DNA of 64,000 bases from Paenibacillus sp. URB8-2 (GCF_013393385.1 NZ_AP023239.1:1798001-1862000), one strand, 5' to 3'; shown: positions 27,199-38,300, counted from the stretch's first letter. Notes: generated by a model not told the origin, from the sequence alone. Made by a program: numbers and translations.

Positions 27199-27209
27199 AC
27201 TAAACAAAC
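27199..27209 (+). promoter_or_regulatory. Second operator half-site before the LacI-family gene
   Basis: ACTAAACAAAC repeats the right-hand part of the palindrome at 27044-27058. It lies between the -10 and the ribosome binding site of the regulator gene, where a bound repressor would block elongation. Confidence 0.35.
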
Positions 27210-27229
27210 GGTTCGCTACGGGAGGATGA

Positions 27230-28276
<1,047 letters not shown>

Positions 28277-28543
28277 CAGTCTGGAATATGAAAGGGGTGA
28301 TGCCGAAATAGACTCGTTAATACGCGGCGTTAGTGCAAGCGGGGCAGGATAACAGAAAGATAAATCACGTAAAAACGGAAAACGCAAAAAAAGAAAAGCA
28401 CAAAAAAAGAAAAACACAAAAAGAGACTCCGATAAAGGAGTCCAAAAGAAAAAGTCACAATCGAAGTATACTGGACGGCGAATCACCCGTCAAACTGTCG
28501 CAAAGCTCTTACATTCATTAGAACAAGGAGGCTTACATTCATT
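28277..28543. other. Leader between LacI gene and binding protein: A-rich tract, minus-strand terminator-like hairpin, direct repeat
   Basis: Bases about 28365-28424 are strongly A-rich with a repeated GCACAAAAAAAG-like unit. Immediately after, GACTCC (28425-28430) pairs with GGAGTC (28437-28442); read on the minus strand this hairpin is followed by TCTTTTTGTGTTTTT, which resembles an intrinsic terminator for antisense transcription. CTTACATTCATTA occurs twice, at 28508-28520 and 28532-28544, on either side of the AAGGAGG ribosome binding site of the next gene. I see no gene here. Confidence 0.5.
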
Positions 28544-29833
28544 ATGAGAAAAGTGAGAGCGATTTCAATAACCTTGGTGCTGATGTTGATGATTTTAGCC
28601 GGCTGTTCCTCCAGCGGAAACGGCGGGAATGCATCCGGCAATTCCAGAGGCTCTTCAGGCGGCGATGTGACGCTGACGATCTACACGACAACCAACGATA
28701 CGGCGGCTCAGGATACGATGAAGTCCATTACGGACGCCTATACCGCCGAGCATCCGAACGTGAAGTTCGAGTGGCAGTTCCCCGCCAACGATTACGAGAA
28801 TATTCTCAAAATGAAAATGGCGGGCAACGACATGCCGGATATTTTTGATACCCACGGCTGGTCGAAGGTGCGCTACAACAACTTTGTGGCAGACCTAAGG
28901 GATCAGGAATGGGTTCCCAATCTGTCTGAATCGATGAAGCCGATCGTTACCGACGATCAAGGCAAGGTCTACGCGCTCCCGCTGAACGCGGCGAAAGACG
29001 GCATTACGTATAACAAAGGAATTCTCGATCAATACGGCATTGAGGTGCCGCAGACGCTGGATGAACTGATTGCGGCCGGTGAAAAAATCAAAAAAGAGAG
29101 CAATGGTGAAGTCACTCCATTCTTCTTCTCATCCACGGACCCCGCCTCGCTCGCCCAATACTTCGATATGATGGCAACGCCGCTGCTGGTCAGCGCGGAG
29201 AAGAACCATGCGCAGGAACTGCTGGACGGCACCTTTGACTGGAATAACTGGACGCTGCTTCCGGCCAAATTCAAGGAAATGTACGACAAGGGCCTGATGA
29301 ACGAGGATGTATTCACCATCCGCACGAGCGACCGTCCGCAGCTGTTCGCCGAAGGCAAAGTCGCGTTCAGCTTCAGCGCTCCTACCTTTATTCCCGATGC
29401 GCTGGCGATCAATCCCGACCTGAAGGTGGGCATTATGCCGCTCCCATCGATCGTGCCGGGCGACACGCCGACCTTCTCCGGCGGCGAACGGTATACGATG
29501 GCGGCCTGGAAGGACGGCAAGAATCTGGATATCGCCAAGGATGTCATCAATTTCTTCGGCAAGCCCGAGAACCTGAAGAAAATTGCGGAAGTGACCGGCA
29601 CCCCGTCGGCGATGAGCAACATTACCCCGGATCTTGGCATCTACACCGAATACTATGAAAAATATAAAGACACCCGGGTATTCCCGTATTTCGACCGCGT
29701 GTACCTGCCGAGCGGCATGTGGGACGTCATGCAGACGACTTCCGCCGAAATTCTCAGCGAAACGATGACGCCGGAAGAATCCTCCCAGTTCTACAAGCAA
29801 GAAGTGGAGCGTCTCAAGAGCCAGCAGAAGTAG
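28544..29833 (+). CDS. ABC sugar-binding lipoprotein (alpha-galactoside importer)
   Basis: ATG 28544 follows AAGGAGG. The 429-residue product has a lipoprotein signal ending in LAGC, a Gly/Ser/Asn tether and a family-1 solute-binding fold (LTIYTTTNDTAAQDTMKSIT, MPDIFDTHGWSKVRYNNF, ALPLNAAKDGITYNKGILDQ, GKVAFSFSAPTF). It is anchored outside the membrane and hands sugar to the two permeases downstream. The GH36 alpha-galactosidase at the end of the operon suggests raffinose-type or melibiose-type ligands; this is inference from context. Confidence 0.85.
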   Translation: MRKVRAISITLVLMLMILAGCSSSGNGGNASGNSRGSSGGDVTLTIYTTTNDTAAQDTMKSITDAYTAEHPNVKFEWQFPANDYENILKMKMAGNDMPDIFDTHGWSKVRYNNFVADLRDQEWVPNLSESMKPIVTDDQGKVYALPLNAAKDGITYNKGILDQYGIEVPQTLDELIAAGEKIKKESNGEVTPFFFSSTDPASLAQYFDMMATPLLVSAEKNHAQELLDGTFDWNNWTLLPAKFKEMYDKGLMNEDVFTIRTSDRPQLFAEGKVAFSFSAPTFIPDALAINPDLKVGIMPLPSIVPGDTPTFSGGERYTMAAWKDGKNLDIAKDVINFFGKPENLKKIAEVTGTPSAMSNITPDLGIYTEYYEKYKDTRVFPYFDRVYLPSGMWDVMQTTSAEILSETMTPEESSQFYKQEVERLKSQQK

Positions 29834-29880
29834 GCGTTAATGCTTAAACGTTAATCCCTTTTATTAACTTCGGCACATTT

Positions 29881-29898
29881 GGGCGCCGCGAGGCGCCC
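29881..29898 (+). promoter_or_regulatory. Intercistronic hairpin with a GCGA (GNRA) tetraloop
   Basis: GGGCGCC (29881-29887) and GGCGCCC (29892-29898) form a perfect all-GC stem capped by GCGA, a stable GNRA-type loop. It is 47 bp after the binding-protein stop and 26 bp before the permease start, a layout that favours excess binding protein over permease. Confidence 0.65.
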
Positions 29899-29924
29899 TT
29901 CAATCGATAGGGAAAGGGTGATGA

Positions 29925-30908
29925 ATGATGGGTATGAGCCGCAAGTCTCTGGACGGGCCGAATCCGGCCGCGACGGCGCAGGGACAGACCGAGGTTTCCC
30001 GCAATCTCTACCGGAAGGGAGCAGGGTTTATGCGCATGAGCCGCAATTCTCCCGGATGGCTGAATCTCATGTATGTCCCCGTGCTGCTGCTGTTCTCTCT
30101 GTTTATCTACTATCCGTTTATCCAGGGCATCCGCGTATCCTTCACGAACTGGGACGGCTTCAACGCCAACTACAGCTGGATCGGGCTGGACAATTACGTC
30201 CGGATGCTTCATGACAAAAATATCGGAACGGTCATCCGCAATACGCTGATCTACGGCGCCGGCAGTACCTTTTTCCAGAATGCCATCGGTCTGATGTACG
30301 CTCTTCTGCTGAATCAGAGCATCCGTACCCGGGGACTTACCCGGACGATCGTTTATCTTCCCGCGATTGTCAGCCCCCTGATCATGGGCTATATCTGGTA
30401 CTTCTTCTTCCAATACCGCGGCGGCGCCCTGAACGACATCGTTCTGCTGTTCGCCGACAAGCCGATCAACCTGCTGGCCAACCCGAATGCCAATGTCTGG
30501 ATCATCATGGCGGTCAACACGTTCCAGTTCGTCGGCGTGGCGATGATTATTTTTCTGGCTGGCCTTCAATCGATCTCCAAGGATTATTATGAAGCCTCCT
30601 CCATCGATGGGGCGGGACCCGTCAGCAAGTTCTTCAATGTGACGCTTCCGCTGCTCGCTCCATCCATCACGATCAACATCGTGCTCAATCTGATCGGCGG
30701 GCTGAAGCTGTTCGACGTCATTATCGCGTTGACGAAGGGCGGACCTGGATATGCGTCCCAATCACTGTCGACTCTCATGTACAAAACGTACTTTGGCGCG
30801 CAGGATGCGGGATACGCGGCTGCGCTGGGCAACCTGATGTTCCTGATGATCGCCATCATCAGCGTTGCGGCTCTGCTGTTCCTTCGCCGAAAGGAGATTC
30901 AGTCATGA
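29925..30908 (+). CDS. ABC sugar permease, first subunit
   Basis: ATG 29925 follows GGAAAGGGTGATGA; ATG 30030 (MRMSRNSPGW) is an in-frame alternative closer to the usual family start, so the first 35 residues are uncertain. The 327-residue form has six membrane helices (LMYVPVLLLFSLFIYYPFIQ first) and the EAA loop YYEASSIDGAGPVSKFFNVT near residue 220. Its TGA overlaps the next gene's ATG (ATGA, 30905-30908), so the two subunits are coupled. There is no ATPase gene in this operon. Confidence 0.88.
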   Translation: MMGMSRKSLDGPNPAATAQGQTEVSRNLYRKGAGFMRMSRNSPGWLNLMYVPVLLLFSLFIYYPFIQGIRVSFTNWDGFNANYSWIGLDNYVRMLHDKNIGTVIRNTLIYGAGSTFFQNAIGLMYALLLNQSIRTRGLTRTIVYLPAIVSPLIMGYIWYFFFQYRGGALNDIVLLFADKPINLLANPNANVWIIMAVNTFQFVGVAMIIFLAGLQSISKDYYEASSIDGAGPVSKFFNVTLPLLAPSITINIVLNLIGGLKLFDVIIALTKGGPGYASQSLSTLMYKTYFGAQDAGYAAALGNLMFLMIAIISVAALLFLRRKEIQS

Positions 30909-31720
30909 AGACCAAAAAAGGAATTACCTATGCGGTATCCATCGCCATTACGCTGCTGCACATTCTGCCATTCTATCTGCTGCTGACCACCTCGTTAAAG
31001 CCGATTACCGACCTCAGCTCCAAATGGCGCCTGCCGACGAAGATCGACTGGAGCAACTTCACGAAAGCGTGGGAAGGAGCCGATCTGGGAAGGGCTTTTA
31101 TCAACAACTTCGTTATCACCGCTTTCGCGCTGCTGATCGTCATCCTGCTGGGTTCCTGCGCGGCCTATCCGCTGTCCCGCTTTCAGACGAAGCTGAACAA
31201 ATCGGTTTATACGGTCATTATCGCGACACTGATCGTGCCTCCGCTGACCATTTTGGTGCCGCTGTATCAGTTCTATATCGATATTAACGGCATGAACACC
31301 TATTGGGGCGTTATTCTGCTGCATGTGACGTTCAGTCTGCCGATGGCGGTCTTTCTGTACACCGGCTTTATCGGGACCATCCCGAGAGAGCTTGATGAAG
31401 CGGCGATGATCGACGGGCTCAGCCGGTTCAGACTCTTTTTCACCATTATTCTGCCGCTGCTTAAGCCGATTATGGCCACTGTGCTGATCATGACGGGCAT
31501 ACATGTGTGGAACGACTATCAGTTCTCGGTGTTTTTCCTGCAAAAAGTGGATATGCGCACCATCACCGTCGCGCTGGCTTCGTTCTTTGGCCCGAACACC
31601 AACCGCATAAACTGGGTTGCCGCAGGCTCGCTGCTGGCCGCACTGCCCGCGACGCTTCTGTATCTGTTCATGCAGCGCTGGTTCATTTCCGGTCTCGCTT
31701 CGGGAGCGGTGAAGGGATAG
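30905..31720 (+). CDS. ABC sugar permease, second subunit
   Basis: The 271 residues have six membrane helices beginning with GITYAVSIAITLLHILPFYL and the EAA loop LDEAAMIDGLSRFRLFFTII, and end with ...SGLASGAVKG, as is usual for MalG-type subunits. It starts within the previous stop codon. With the upstream permease and the lipoprotein it forms the alpha-galactoside importer, energised by an ATPase encoded elsewhere, possibly the one at 46262. Confidence 0.88.
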   Translation: MKTKKGITYAVSIAITLLHILPFYLLLTTSLKPITDLSSKWRLPTKIDWSNFTKAWEGADLGRAFINNFVITAFALLIVILLGSCAAYPLSRFQTKLNKSVYTVIIATLIVPPLTILVPLYQFYIDINGMNTYWGVILLHVTFSLPMAVFLYTGFIGTIPRELDEAAMIDGLSRFRLFFTIILPLLKPIMATVLIMTGIHVWNDYQFSVFFLQKVDMRTITVALASFFGPNTNRINWVAAGSLLAALPATLLYLFMQRWFISGLASGAVKG

Positions 31721-31753
31721 GGGAGATCACAAGGAAAAATGATGCCCGAAGTG

Positions 31754-31960
31754 ACCCCAAAGAACCCCCACAAAGTGGAGCGTAAGCTTCGAAGCGTACT
31801 CAGGTACTTTGCGGGGACCCCGAAGAACCCCCCACAAAGTGGAGCATGGAGCATAGGCTTCGAGGTGACTCAGGTACTTTGCGGGGACCCCGAAGAACCC
31901 CCACAAAGTGGAGCATAGGCTCCGAGGTTACTCAGGTACTTTGCGGGGACCCCGAAAATT
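31754..31960. repeat. Three direct repeats of 62-70 bp, each able to fold into a hairpin
   Basis: The unit begins ACCCC(G/A)AAGAACCCC and ends ACTTTGCGGGG, with starts at 31754, 31817 and 31887 and a partial fourth at 31949. Inside each unit CCCCACAAAGT can pair with ACTTTGCGGGG (one A-C mismatch) across a 30-40-nt loop. The array fills the gap between the permease stop and the GH36 gene and ends 32 bp before the GH36 start, so it lies in the mRNA leader of that gene. Confidence 0.85.
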
Positions 31961-31991
31961 AAACGGTAAATATTTAGAGGGAGGCTGTACT

Positions 31992-34361
31992 GTGTCCATT
32001 TATTATGACGAAACGCTGAGAGTCTTTCATTTGCAGACCCCTGGGTCAAGCTATGTACTGCAAATTATTCAGGACGGCCATCTGTCGCACAGGTACTGGG
32101 GTGCGAGGGTGGAAGCGTTTGGCGACAGCAATCCGGCGGTCTATATGGACCGCCCGCTGTCGGCCAATCCGTATCCGCACAGCAAAGGGAGCGGATTCTC
32201 CCTGGATACGCAGCCCCGGGAATATCCGGGCTACGGCACCTCGGATTTCCGGGAGCCGGCCTTTCAATTCGAATGCGAGGACGGTTCGACCGTCGTTGAT
32301 CTGAGATATTATGGTCACCGGATATTTCCGGGCAAGCCAGTGCTCGAAGGACTGCCGGCGACCTATGCCGAGAGTGATGACGAAGCGGAGACGCTGGAAC
32401 TGGAGCTGAGGGATGGTCTTACCGGTCTGCGGGCGCTGCTCCACTATACGGTTTTCGGGCAGCATGACGCCATCGCGCGCTCGGCCCGGTTCATCAACGA
32501 GGGCGGGGGCAGGCTGAAGCTGCTGCGGGCCATAAGCGCGAGCGTGGACTTTGGTGACGCGGATTTCCGCATGCTTCAGCTGTCGGGCGGCTGGTCCAAT
32601 GAGCGAAATGTGCTTGTAAGACCGCTGTGCAAAGGCTTGCAGTCCGTTGAAAGCAAACGGGGGGCCAGCAGCGCGCAGCATAATCCGTTCCTGGCGCTCC
32701 TTCGGGACGGAGCGGGAGAGCATTCAGGCGAAGTGTACGGATTCAGCCTTGTATACAGTGGCAATTTTTTCGCCGGAGCGGAGGTCGATCAGTACGACAC
32801 GACCCGGGTCGTGATCGGAATCAACCCGTTCGAGTTCTCCTGGCTGCTGGAGCCAGGAGAGAGTTTCCAGACCCCGGAAGCGGTCATGGTCTATTCGAAC
32901 ACCGGCCTTGACGGAATGTCCGGCGCCTACCACCGGCTGTACCGGTCGCGCCTTGCCAGAGGCAAGTTCAGGGACAAGGAACGGCCGGTGCTGATCAACA
33001 ACTGGGAAGCGACTTATTTCGATTTCAACGCGGATAAAATTGAACAGATCGCCGTCAAGGCGGCGGAGCTGGGGATAGAGCTGCTCGTGCTGGACGACGG
33101 CTGGTTCGGCCACCGGGACGATGATACAAGCTCGCTCGGTGACTGGTTCATTCACGAAGAAAAGCTGCCGAAGGGTCTGGGGGATTTGGCTGAAAGGGTA
33201 AAGGCGCAAGGGCTGGAGTTCGGCCTCTGGTTCGAGCCGGAAATGGTCAATCCCGACAGCGAGCTGTACCGGAACCATCCCGATTGGGCGATCCACAGCG
33301 CCGGACGCCCTTCCTCCACAAGCCGTAACCAGCTCGTCCTGGATTTCTCGCGCGAGGAAGTCTGCGCCGCAATTGTGGAAATGTTGTCAAGCGTGCTGCG
33401 CAGCGCCCCCATTTCCTATGTGAAATGGGATATGAACCGCAACATGACCGAGATTGGCTCCGCCGCGCTGCCGCCGGAGCGCCAGCGGGAAACGGCGCAC
33501 CGCTACATGCTCGGCCTGTACCGGATGCTGGAGGAGCTGACGAAGGCGTTCCCGGATGTGCTGTTCGAGAGCTGCTCGAGCGGAGGCGGCCGCTTCGATC
33601 CCGGCATGCTCCATTACATGCCGCAGACCTGGACTAGCGACAATACCGACGCGGTCAGCCGGCTTAAGATCCAGTACGGCACGAGCCTCGTCTATCCGGC
33701 AAGCAGCATGGGAGCACATGTATCCTCCGTGCCCAATCATCAGACGGCACGGATCACGCCGCTTGAAATAAGGGGCCATGCCGCTCTCTCCGGCGTCTTC
33801 GGATATGAGCTGGACCTGACGGCTCTTTCGCCGGAAGAGGAGGCGCTCATGAAAGAGCAGGTCGCGCTGTACAAGCAGATTCGGCGGACCGTTCAGTTCG
33901 GAGAGTTTCACCGCCTGCTCAGTCCATTTGAAGGAAACGAAGCCGCATGGATCTTCGTCTCCGAAGACGGCGCGGAAGCGGCGGCCTTCTACTACAAAGT
34001 TCTGGCCCGTCCGAATTCCGGCCTTCGCACACTGCGGCTTCGCGGATTGGACCCTTCCGTCCGCTACCGGGTGTACGGCGCGGAGCCGGCGGCTTCCGGA
34101 GCCATGGCGGATTGGACCTGCGGAACGGCAGACAGCGGCGGGTCAGGAGAGGCAAGCGGCAGTGAAGAAGGTGAGTCCGGCGGGGCCGCCGGTCGCGGAG
34201 AAGGCGGGACCGCACGGCATGGCGGTGAGGCGGCCGCGGGAAAAGACGCTGCAAGAATATTCGGCGGCGACGAGCTGATGAACATCGGGCTGCGGGTTCC
34301 CGCAAAGCTGCTGAAAGGCGATTTCCAGAGCCATATTTGGCGGCTGGAGAGAGTGGAATAA
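31992..34361 (+). CDS. Alpha-galactosidase, GH36
   Basis: The start is GTG 31992 (MSIYYDETLRVFHLQTPG) after GAGGGAGG; the frame is open back into the repeats but has no start signal. The 789-residue protein follows the GH36 plan: N-terminal beta-sandwich (SYVLQIIQDGHLSHRYWG), barrel with LLVLDDGWFGHRDDD and FGLWFEPEMVNPDS, nucleophile Asp480 in YVKWDMNR, CSSGGGRFDPGML, acid/base Asp550 in TSDNTD, and the C-terminal sheet. It hydrolyses terminal alpha-galactose from raffinose-family sugars or melibiose in the cytoplasm. About 55 residues of Gly/Ser/Glu/Ala-rich sequence (roughly 712-765) interrupt the C-terminal domain; the usual family length is near 730. Confidence 0.92.
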   Translation: MSIYYDETLRVFHLQTPGSSYVLQIIQDGHLSHRYWGARVEAFGDSNPAVYMDRPLSANPYPHSKGSGFSLDTQPREYPGYGTSDFREPAFQFECEDGSTVVDLRYYGHRIFPGKPVLEGLPATYAESDDEAETLELELRDGLTGLRALLHYTVFGQHDAIARSARFINEGGGRLKLLRAISASVDFGDADFRMLQLSGGWSNERNVLVRPLCKGLQSVESKRGASSAQHNPFLALLRDGAGEHSGEVYGFSLVYSGNFFAGAEVDQYDTTRVVIGINPFEFSWLLEPGESFQTPEAVMVYSNTGLDGMSGAYHRLYRSRLARGKFRDKERPVLINNWEATYFDFNADKIEQIAVKAAELGIELLVLDDGWFGHRDDDTSSLGDWFIHEEKLPKGLGDLAERVKAQGLEFGLWFEPEMVNPDSELYRNHPDWAIHSAGRPSSTSRNQLVLDFSREEVCAAIVEMLSSVLRSAPISYVKWDMNRNMTEIGSAALPPERQRETAHRYMLGLYRMLEELTKAFPDVLFESCSSGGGRFDPGMLHYMPQTWTSDNTDAVSRLKIQYGTSLVYPASSMGAHVSSVPNHQTARITPLEIRGHAALSGVFGYELDLTALSPEEEALMKEQVALYKQIRRTVQFGEFHRLLSPFEGNEAAWIFVSEDGAEAAAFYYKVLARPNSGLRTLRLRGLDPSVRYRVYGAEPAASGAMADWTCGTADSGGSGEASGSEEGESGGAAGRGEGGTARHGGEAAAGKDAARIFGGDELMNIGLRVPAKLLKGDFQSHIWRLERVE

Positions 34362-34712
34362 GCTTGAGCATTCATCTGCGGACCGTTTATCGGCCCAGGC
34401 TCCATATCTAGGATGTGGAAAGAGTCGTGTAACTTAGTTCCATTGTTGACCGGCTCCATATCTAGCTGGAGGAAAGAGTGGAATAGCGTACGCGGTACGG
34501 ATCACTGCGGCAAGGGGGGAGTCCCACAGACGCTGTGGCAAAAGCGGTTTAACCTGATTGCGCAATTCTGCCCAGCGGCGGCCTAGGGAGGATAAACACT
34601 TAGCCAAGCGCCTGTGCAAGATTGTTCATGTGGGGCAGCGGTTAGGAGTAGAGTAGTCCCGGTAAGCGCTCGTATCCCTAATTGAGCCCGCCAATCTCAA
34701 GCGGCACATGTC

Positions 34713-34900
34713 TGAACGGGAAAATGTCCCTGTTATTTTCGGGAAAAAGGACATTCGAGGCCAATAAGCGGGAAAAGCTCCAGCTTATTGGCCGCTTCGT
34801 ATTGATTTAAGGCTAAAACTCAAAATTATGAGGGAGAAATTCCCTCTCAGACTCCATATTGACCGTTTTTTAAGAAATAAGAGGGAGGAATTCCGTTTTA
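34713..34900. repeat. Second intergenic foldback element (GGGAGAAATTCC family)
   Basis: GAACGGGAAAATGTCC (from 34713) faces GGACATTC (34749-34756); GGCCAATAAGC (34759-34769) pairs perfectly with GCTTATTGGCC (34783-34793); GGGAGAAATTCCC lies at 34832-34844 and GGGAGGAATTCCG at 34883-34895. The motifs and their order resemble the element at 22001-22182, so both gaps hold members of one dispersed family. Confidence 0.6.
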
Positions 34901-34954
34901 ATCCTTCTGTGGCCCAGAGTCTTGCCTACAACCAGCCGAAGTATGAATCGAAAT

Positions 34955-34998
34955 AAAGCCAGCCCGTCTTCATTAACCCGGAGATGGGCTGGCTTTTT
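34955..34998 (+). terminator. Intrinsic terminator in the gap before the nucleotidase
   Basis: AAAGCCAGCCC (34955-34965) pairs perfectly with GGGCTGGCTTT (34986-34996) and is followed by further T residues. It is almost 600 bp beyond the GH36 stop, so it could end a long GH36 read-through transcript or an unrecognised short RNA. Confidence 0.75.
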
Positions 34999-35203
34999 AG
35001 CTGTTTTCTGCCTTGAAATGTAAAAAGAGCTGCACCGCGCAGAGGTCCTCTTTTACATTAACGGGAGATGATAGAGAATCTGTCATAGAACGCTGCTGTG
35101 AAGCTAGAATAAAGACAATTGCCGATAGTTTTATAGACTTTTATTTACGAATGGGTTAAATAACTATGAATTTTTTATTAAATTTACTCGAAACAAGAGG
35201 GAT

Positions 35204-35242
35204 TTTACCCTTTTGTGTGAGAAATTTTACATAAATTATACA
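35204..35242 (+). promoter_or_regulatory. Possible Pho box upstream of the 5'-nucleotidase
   Basis: TTTACC (35204-35209), TTTACA (35226-35231) and TATACA (35237-35242) resemble the PhoP half-site TTHAYA and sit in an 11-bp register (with one missing half-site at 35215). A phosphate-starvation promoter would suit a gene for extracellular nucleotide dephosphorylation. The A/T-rich setting makes chance matches likely. Confidence 0.3.
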
Positions 35243-35332
35243 CAGGCTTGATATTTCTGATCTGGATTTGGTTAATTTTGTGTGATACAATATCGCCGGA
35301 AGTAGACCAATTAATAGGAGGATTAATAGATT

Positions 35333-38300
35333 ATGGGGAAGAAACGATGGAACAAGCCTCTCGTTTCCGTACTGGCGACTGCCGTACTCTCTGCGCAGGT
35401 GCTTGGCGGAATATTCACGGGTTCGCTGTGGGGTGCTAACAAGGCAGAGGCTGCCGCTTCCGGGGGCTCTTTGCTGCCTAAAATTGACCTGCGGTTAATG
35501 AGCACGACGGACGTACACACGAATGTATACGGCTGGGATTATTTCAAGAATGCCCCATCTACTTCGGTCGGACTCGCGCGGACGGCTACCTTGATCAAGG
35601 CGGCGAAACTTGAGCAACCGAACAACCTGCTGCTAGACAACGGGGACCTGATCCAGGGAACGCCGCTCGGTACATATGAGGCGAAGATTGAGCCGGTGAC
35701 TCAGGCGGTCTACGATTCCAAGCCCCACCCGATGATTGCGGCGCTGAATGCCCTGGAATACGATGCGGCGACCTTCGGCAATCATGAGTTCAACTATGGT
35801 CTGGAATTCCTGGATCGGACGATAAACGGCAGTTCCACCGATAGTGTAAAAACAAAAGCTAATTTTCCTTATATCAATGCGAATATTTATGTAGACGATC
35901 ATGATAATGATCCGAGCAATGACGTTAACAAGTTTACCCCATATATTATCATTCCTAAAACAGTGACAGACAGCGACGGAAATCCTCACACCATTAATGT
36001 GGGTCTCCTTGGTCTCGTAACTCCGCAAATCATGGACTGGGACAAAGCCAATCTGGAAGGGAAAGTCATTACCAAGGACATTGCCGAAACCGCGACGAAA
36101 TTCATCCCTGAAATGAGATCGACAAGCAATCGTCAAGGTATTGCCGCTGACGTCGTCGTTGTCATGGCTCATACCGGTTTCGATGCTACCGCTGCAGGCG
36201 CGGGCGCCGAGAACGACATCAGCGAGCTGAGTCAGGTTAAAGGCATTGATGCCATCACCTTCTCACATACCCATAAAGTATTCCCGACGAACGGTAATAA
36301 CACTTCGCTGGACGCTTCCTTCAAAGATCCGGCAACCAAGCAGCCTTACAGTTATATTGACAATGTGAACGGCCATATTCACGACGTTCCGGCTGTGCAG
36401 GCTGGTTACGGCGGCGGCTTCCTCGGCATTATCGATCTCTCGATCACTCAAGAGAACGGGAAGTGGGTGGTGGACAAGGCGGCTTCCAAAGCTTTGACCC
36501 GTTCGGCAGATAAAATTGCCGAGGATCCCGCCATTTTGGCTACGGTTGGGGCCGATCATCAGGCTACTATCGCTTACACCAATACAACGCTCGGCACGAC
36601 AACGGCTCCGATGAACAGCTATTTTGCCCTGGTACAGGATGATCCGACCGTTCAAATCGTGACCTATGCCCAAAAACAGTATGTGGAAAAAGAAATCGCC
36701 ACCAATCCAGCCCTGGTCCAATATAAAGACCTGCCGATTCTCAGCGTGGGCGCTCCTTTCAAGGCGGGACGCAACGGCCCTGGCGAATATACGAGCATCG
36801 ACGCCGGTCCGCTGACGATCCGCAGCGCGAGCGATCTGTATCTGTACGACAACACGCTGAAAGCGATCAAGGTCAAAGGCTCGGTCGTCAAAGAATGGCT
36901 GGAAATGAGCGCAGGCGCGTTCAACCGGATCAAACCGGGCATTTCCACACCGCAGTCCCTGCTGAATCCGGCGTTTGCCGTGTACAACTTCGACGTGATT
37001 GACGGAATCAAGTACAAAATCGACGTAACCAAGAATGCAAAATACAAACCGGACGGCACGATTAATGACCTATCTTCGAGCCGTGTAACGGAAGTGACTT
37101 ACAACAATGCGCCGCTTGATCCGAATATGGATTTCATCGTGGTTACGAACAACTACCGCGCAAGCGGAGGAGGCAACTTCCCGGGTGTCAAAGGTTCCAC
37201 GATGATCATGGACACTCAAACCGAGAACCGTCAGGTCCTGATGGATTCTATCAAAGATGCGGGTACGATTGACCCGACAGCTGATAACAACTGGTCTCTG
37301 GCACCGATCAAGGGCAATGTCAATGTGACCTTCACTTCCTCGCCTGACGCGAAGAATGTTCTTCCTGGAAACATCAAGGATACAGGGGTATCCGATGCCA
37401 AGGGATTTGAGGTCTACAACCTGAGCATTAAAGAAACGGTTCCCGCTCCTACCCAGGACGTTGAAGTTCACTTGATCGGCATCAACGATTTCCACGGTCA
37501 GCTTGACACTACATCCGTGGTCAGCGGAAAGAATGTAGGGACGGCAGCGGTCCTCGCGACTTACCTGAACCAGACCCGAGCAAAATATGTGAATTCTCTG
37601 CTCTTCCATAACGGGGACTCCGTCGGCGCGTCGGCTCCGGTATCCTCGCTTGAGCGCGACGAACCGACCCACGAATGGATGAATCTGATGAAATTCGATG
37701 TCGGCACCCTGGGCAACCATGAGTTTGACCAAGGCGTCGCGGCACTGAAGTCGCAAATCTTTGGCGGCGTTGATCCGAAGAATAATAAAGTCGTTCATGC
37801 CGGTGCGGATTTCGACTATATCAATGCCAATGCAGTAGACAGCAAGACGAACACACCGATTATCAATCCTTACGTCATCAAAGAAATCGGCGGCGTAAAG
37901 ATCGGCTTTATCGGTGTGGTGACCAAGGCAACTCCAAGCAAGGTTTCTCCTGAAGGCACAGCGGGCGTCCGCTTCCTGTCTCCAGAAGAAGAAGTCCAGG
38001 CTATCGGGAAGTACGCAGCCGAGATTCAAAGCCAAGGCGTCCAAACGATCGTTGTGCTGGCGCATGACCCTGCTTCCACCAAGGGCGATGTCACAACGGG
38101 CGAAGCCGCCGATCTGGCTAACGCTCTTCCAGCCAACTCGCCGGTTGACGTTATCGTTGCCGGAGACAACCATGCACTGGCTAACGGGGTTGTCAACGGC
38201 AAACTGATTGTCCAGGCTTATTCTTACGGTACGGCGTTTGAGGACATCAAGCTTGTAATCGACCATACCTCAGGCGATGTCAAGACGAAGTCGGCCGTTG

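Larger units (their letters stand above)
34362..35332. other. 970-bp gene-free gap with several repeats
   Basis: GGCTCCATATCTAG occurs at 34398-34411 and 34452-34465, each followed by a GGAAAGAGT-type string resembling the end of the GH36 gene (GAGAGTGGAATA), which suggests a 54-bp local duplication of the gene tail. The repeat element at 34713-34900, a terminator at 34955-34998 and a long hairpin at 35017-35059 (AATGTAAAA with TTTTACATT) follow. After 35120 the DNA is A/T-rich and serves as upstream region of the nucleotidase gene. No reading frame here has a start signal with recognisable family motifs. Confidence 0.6.
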
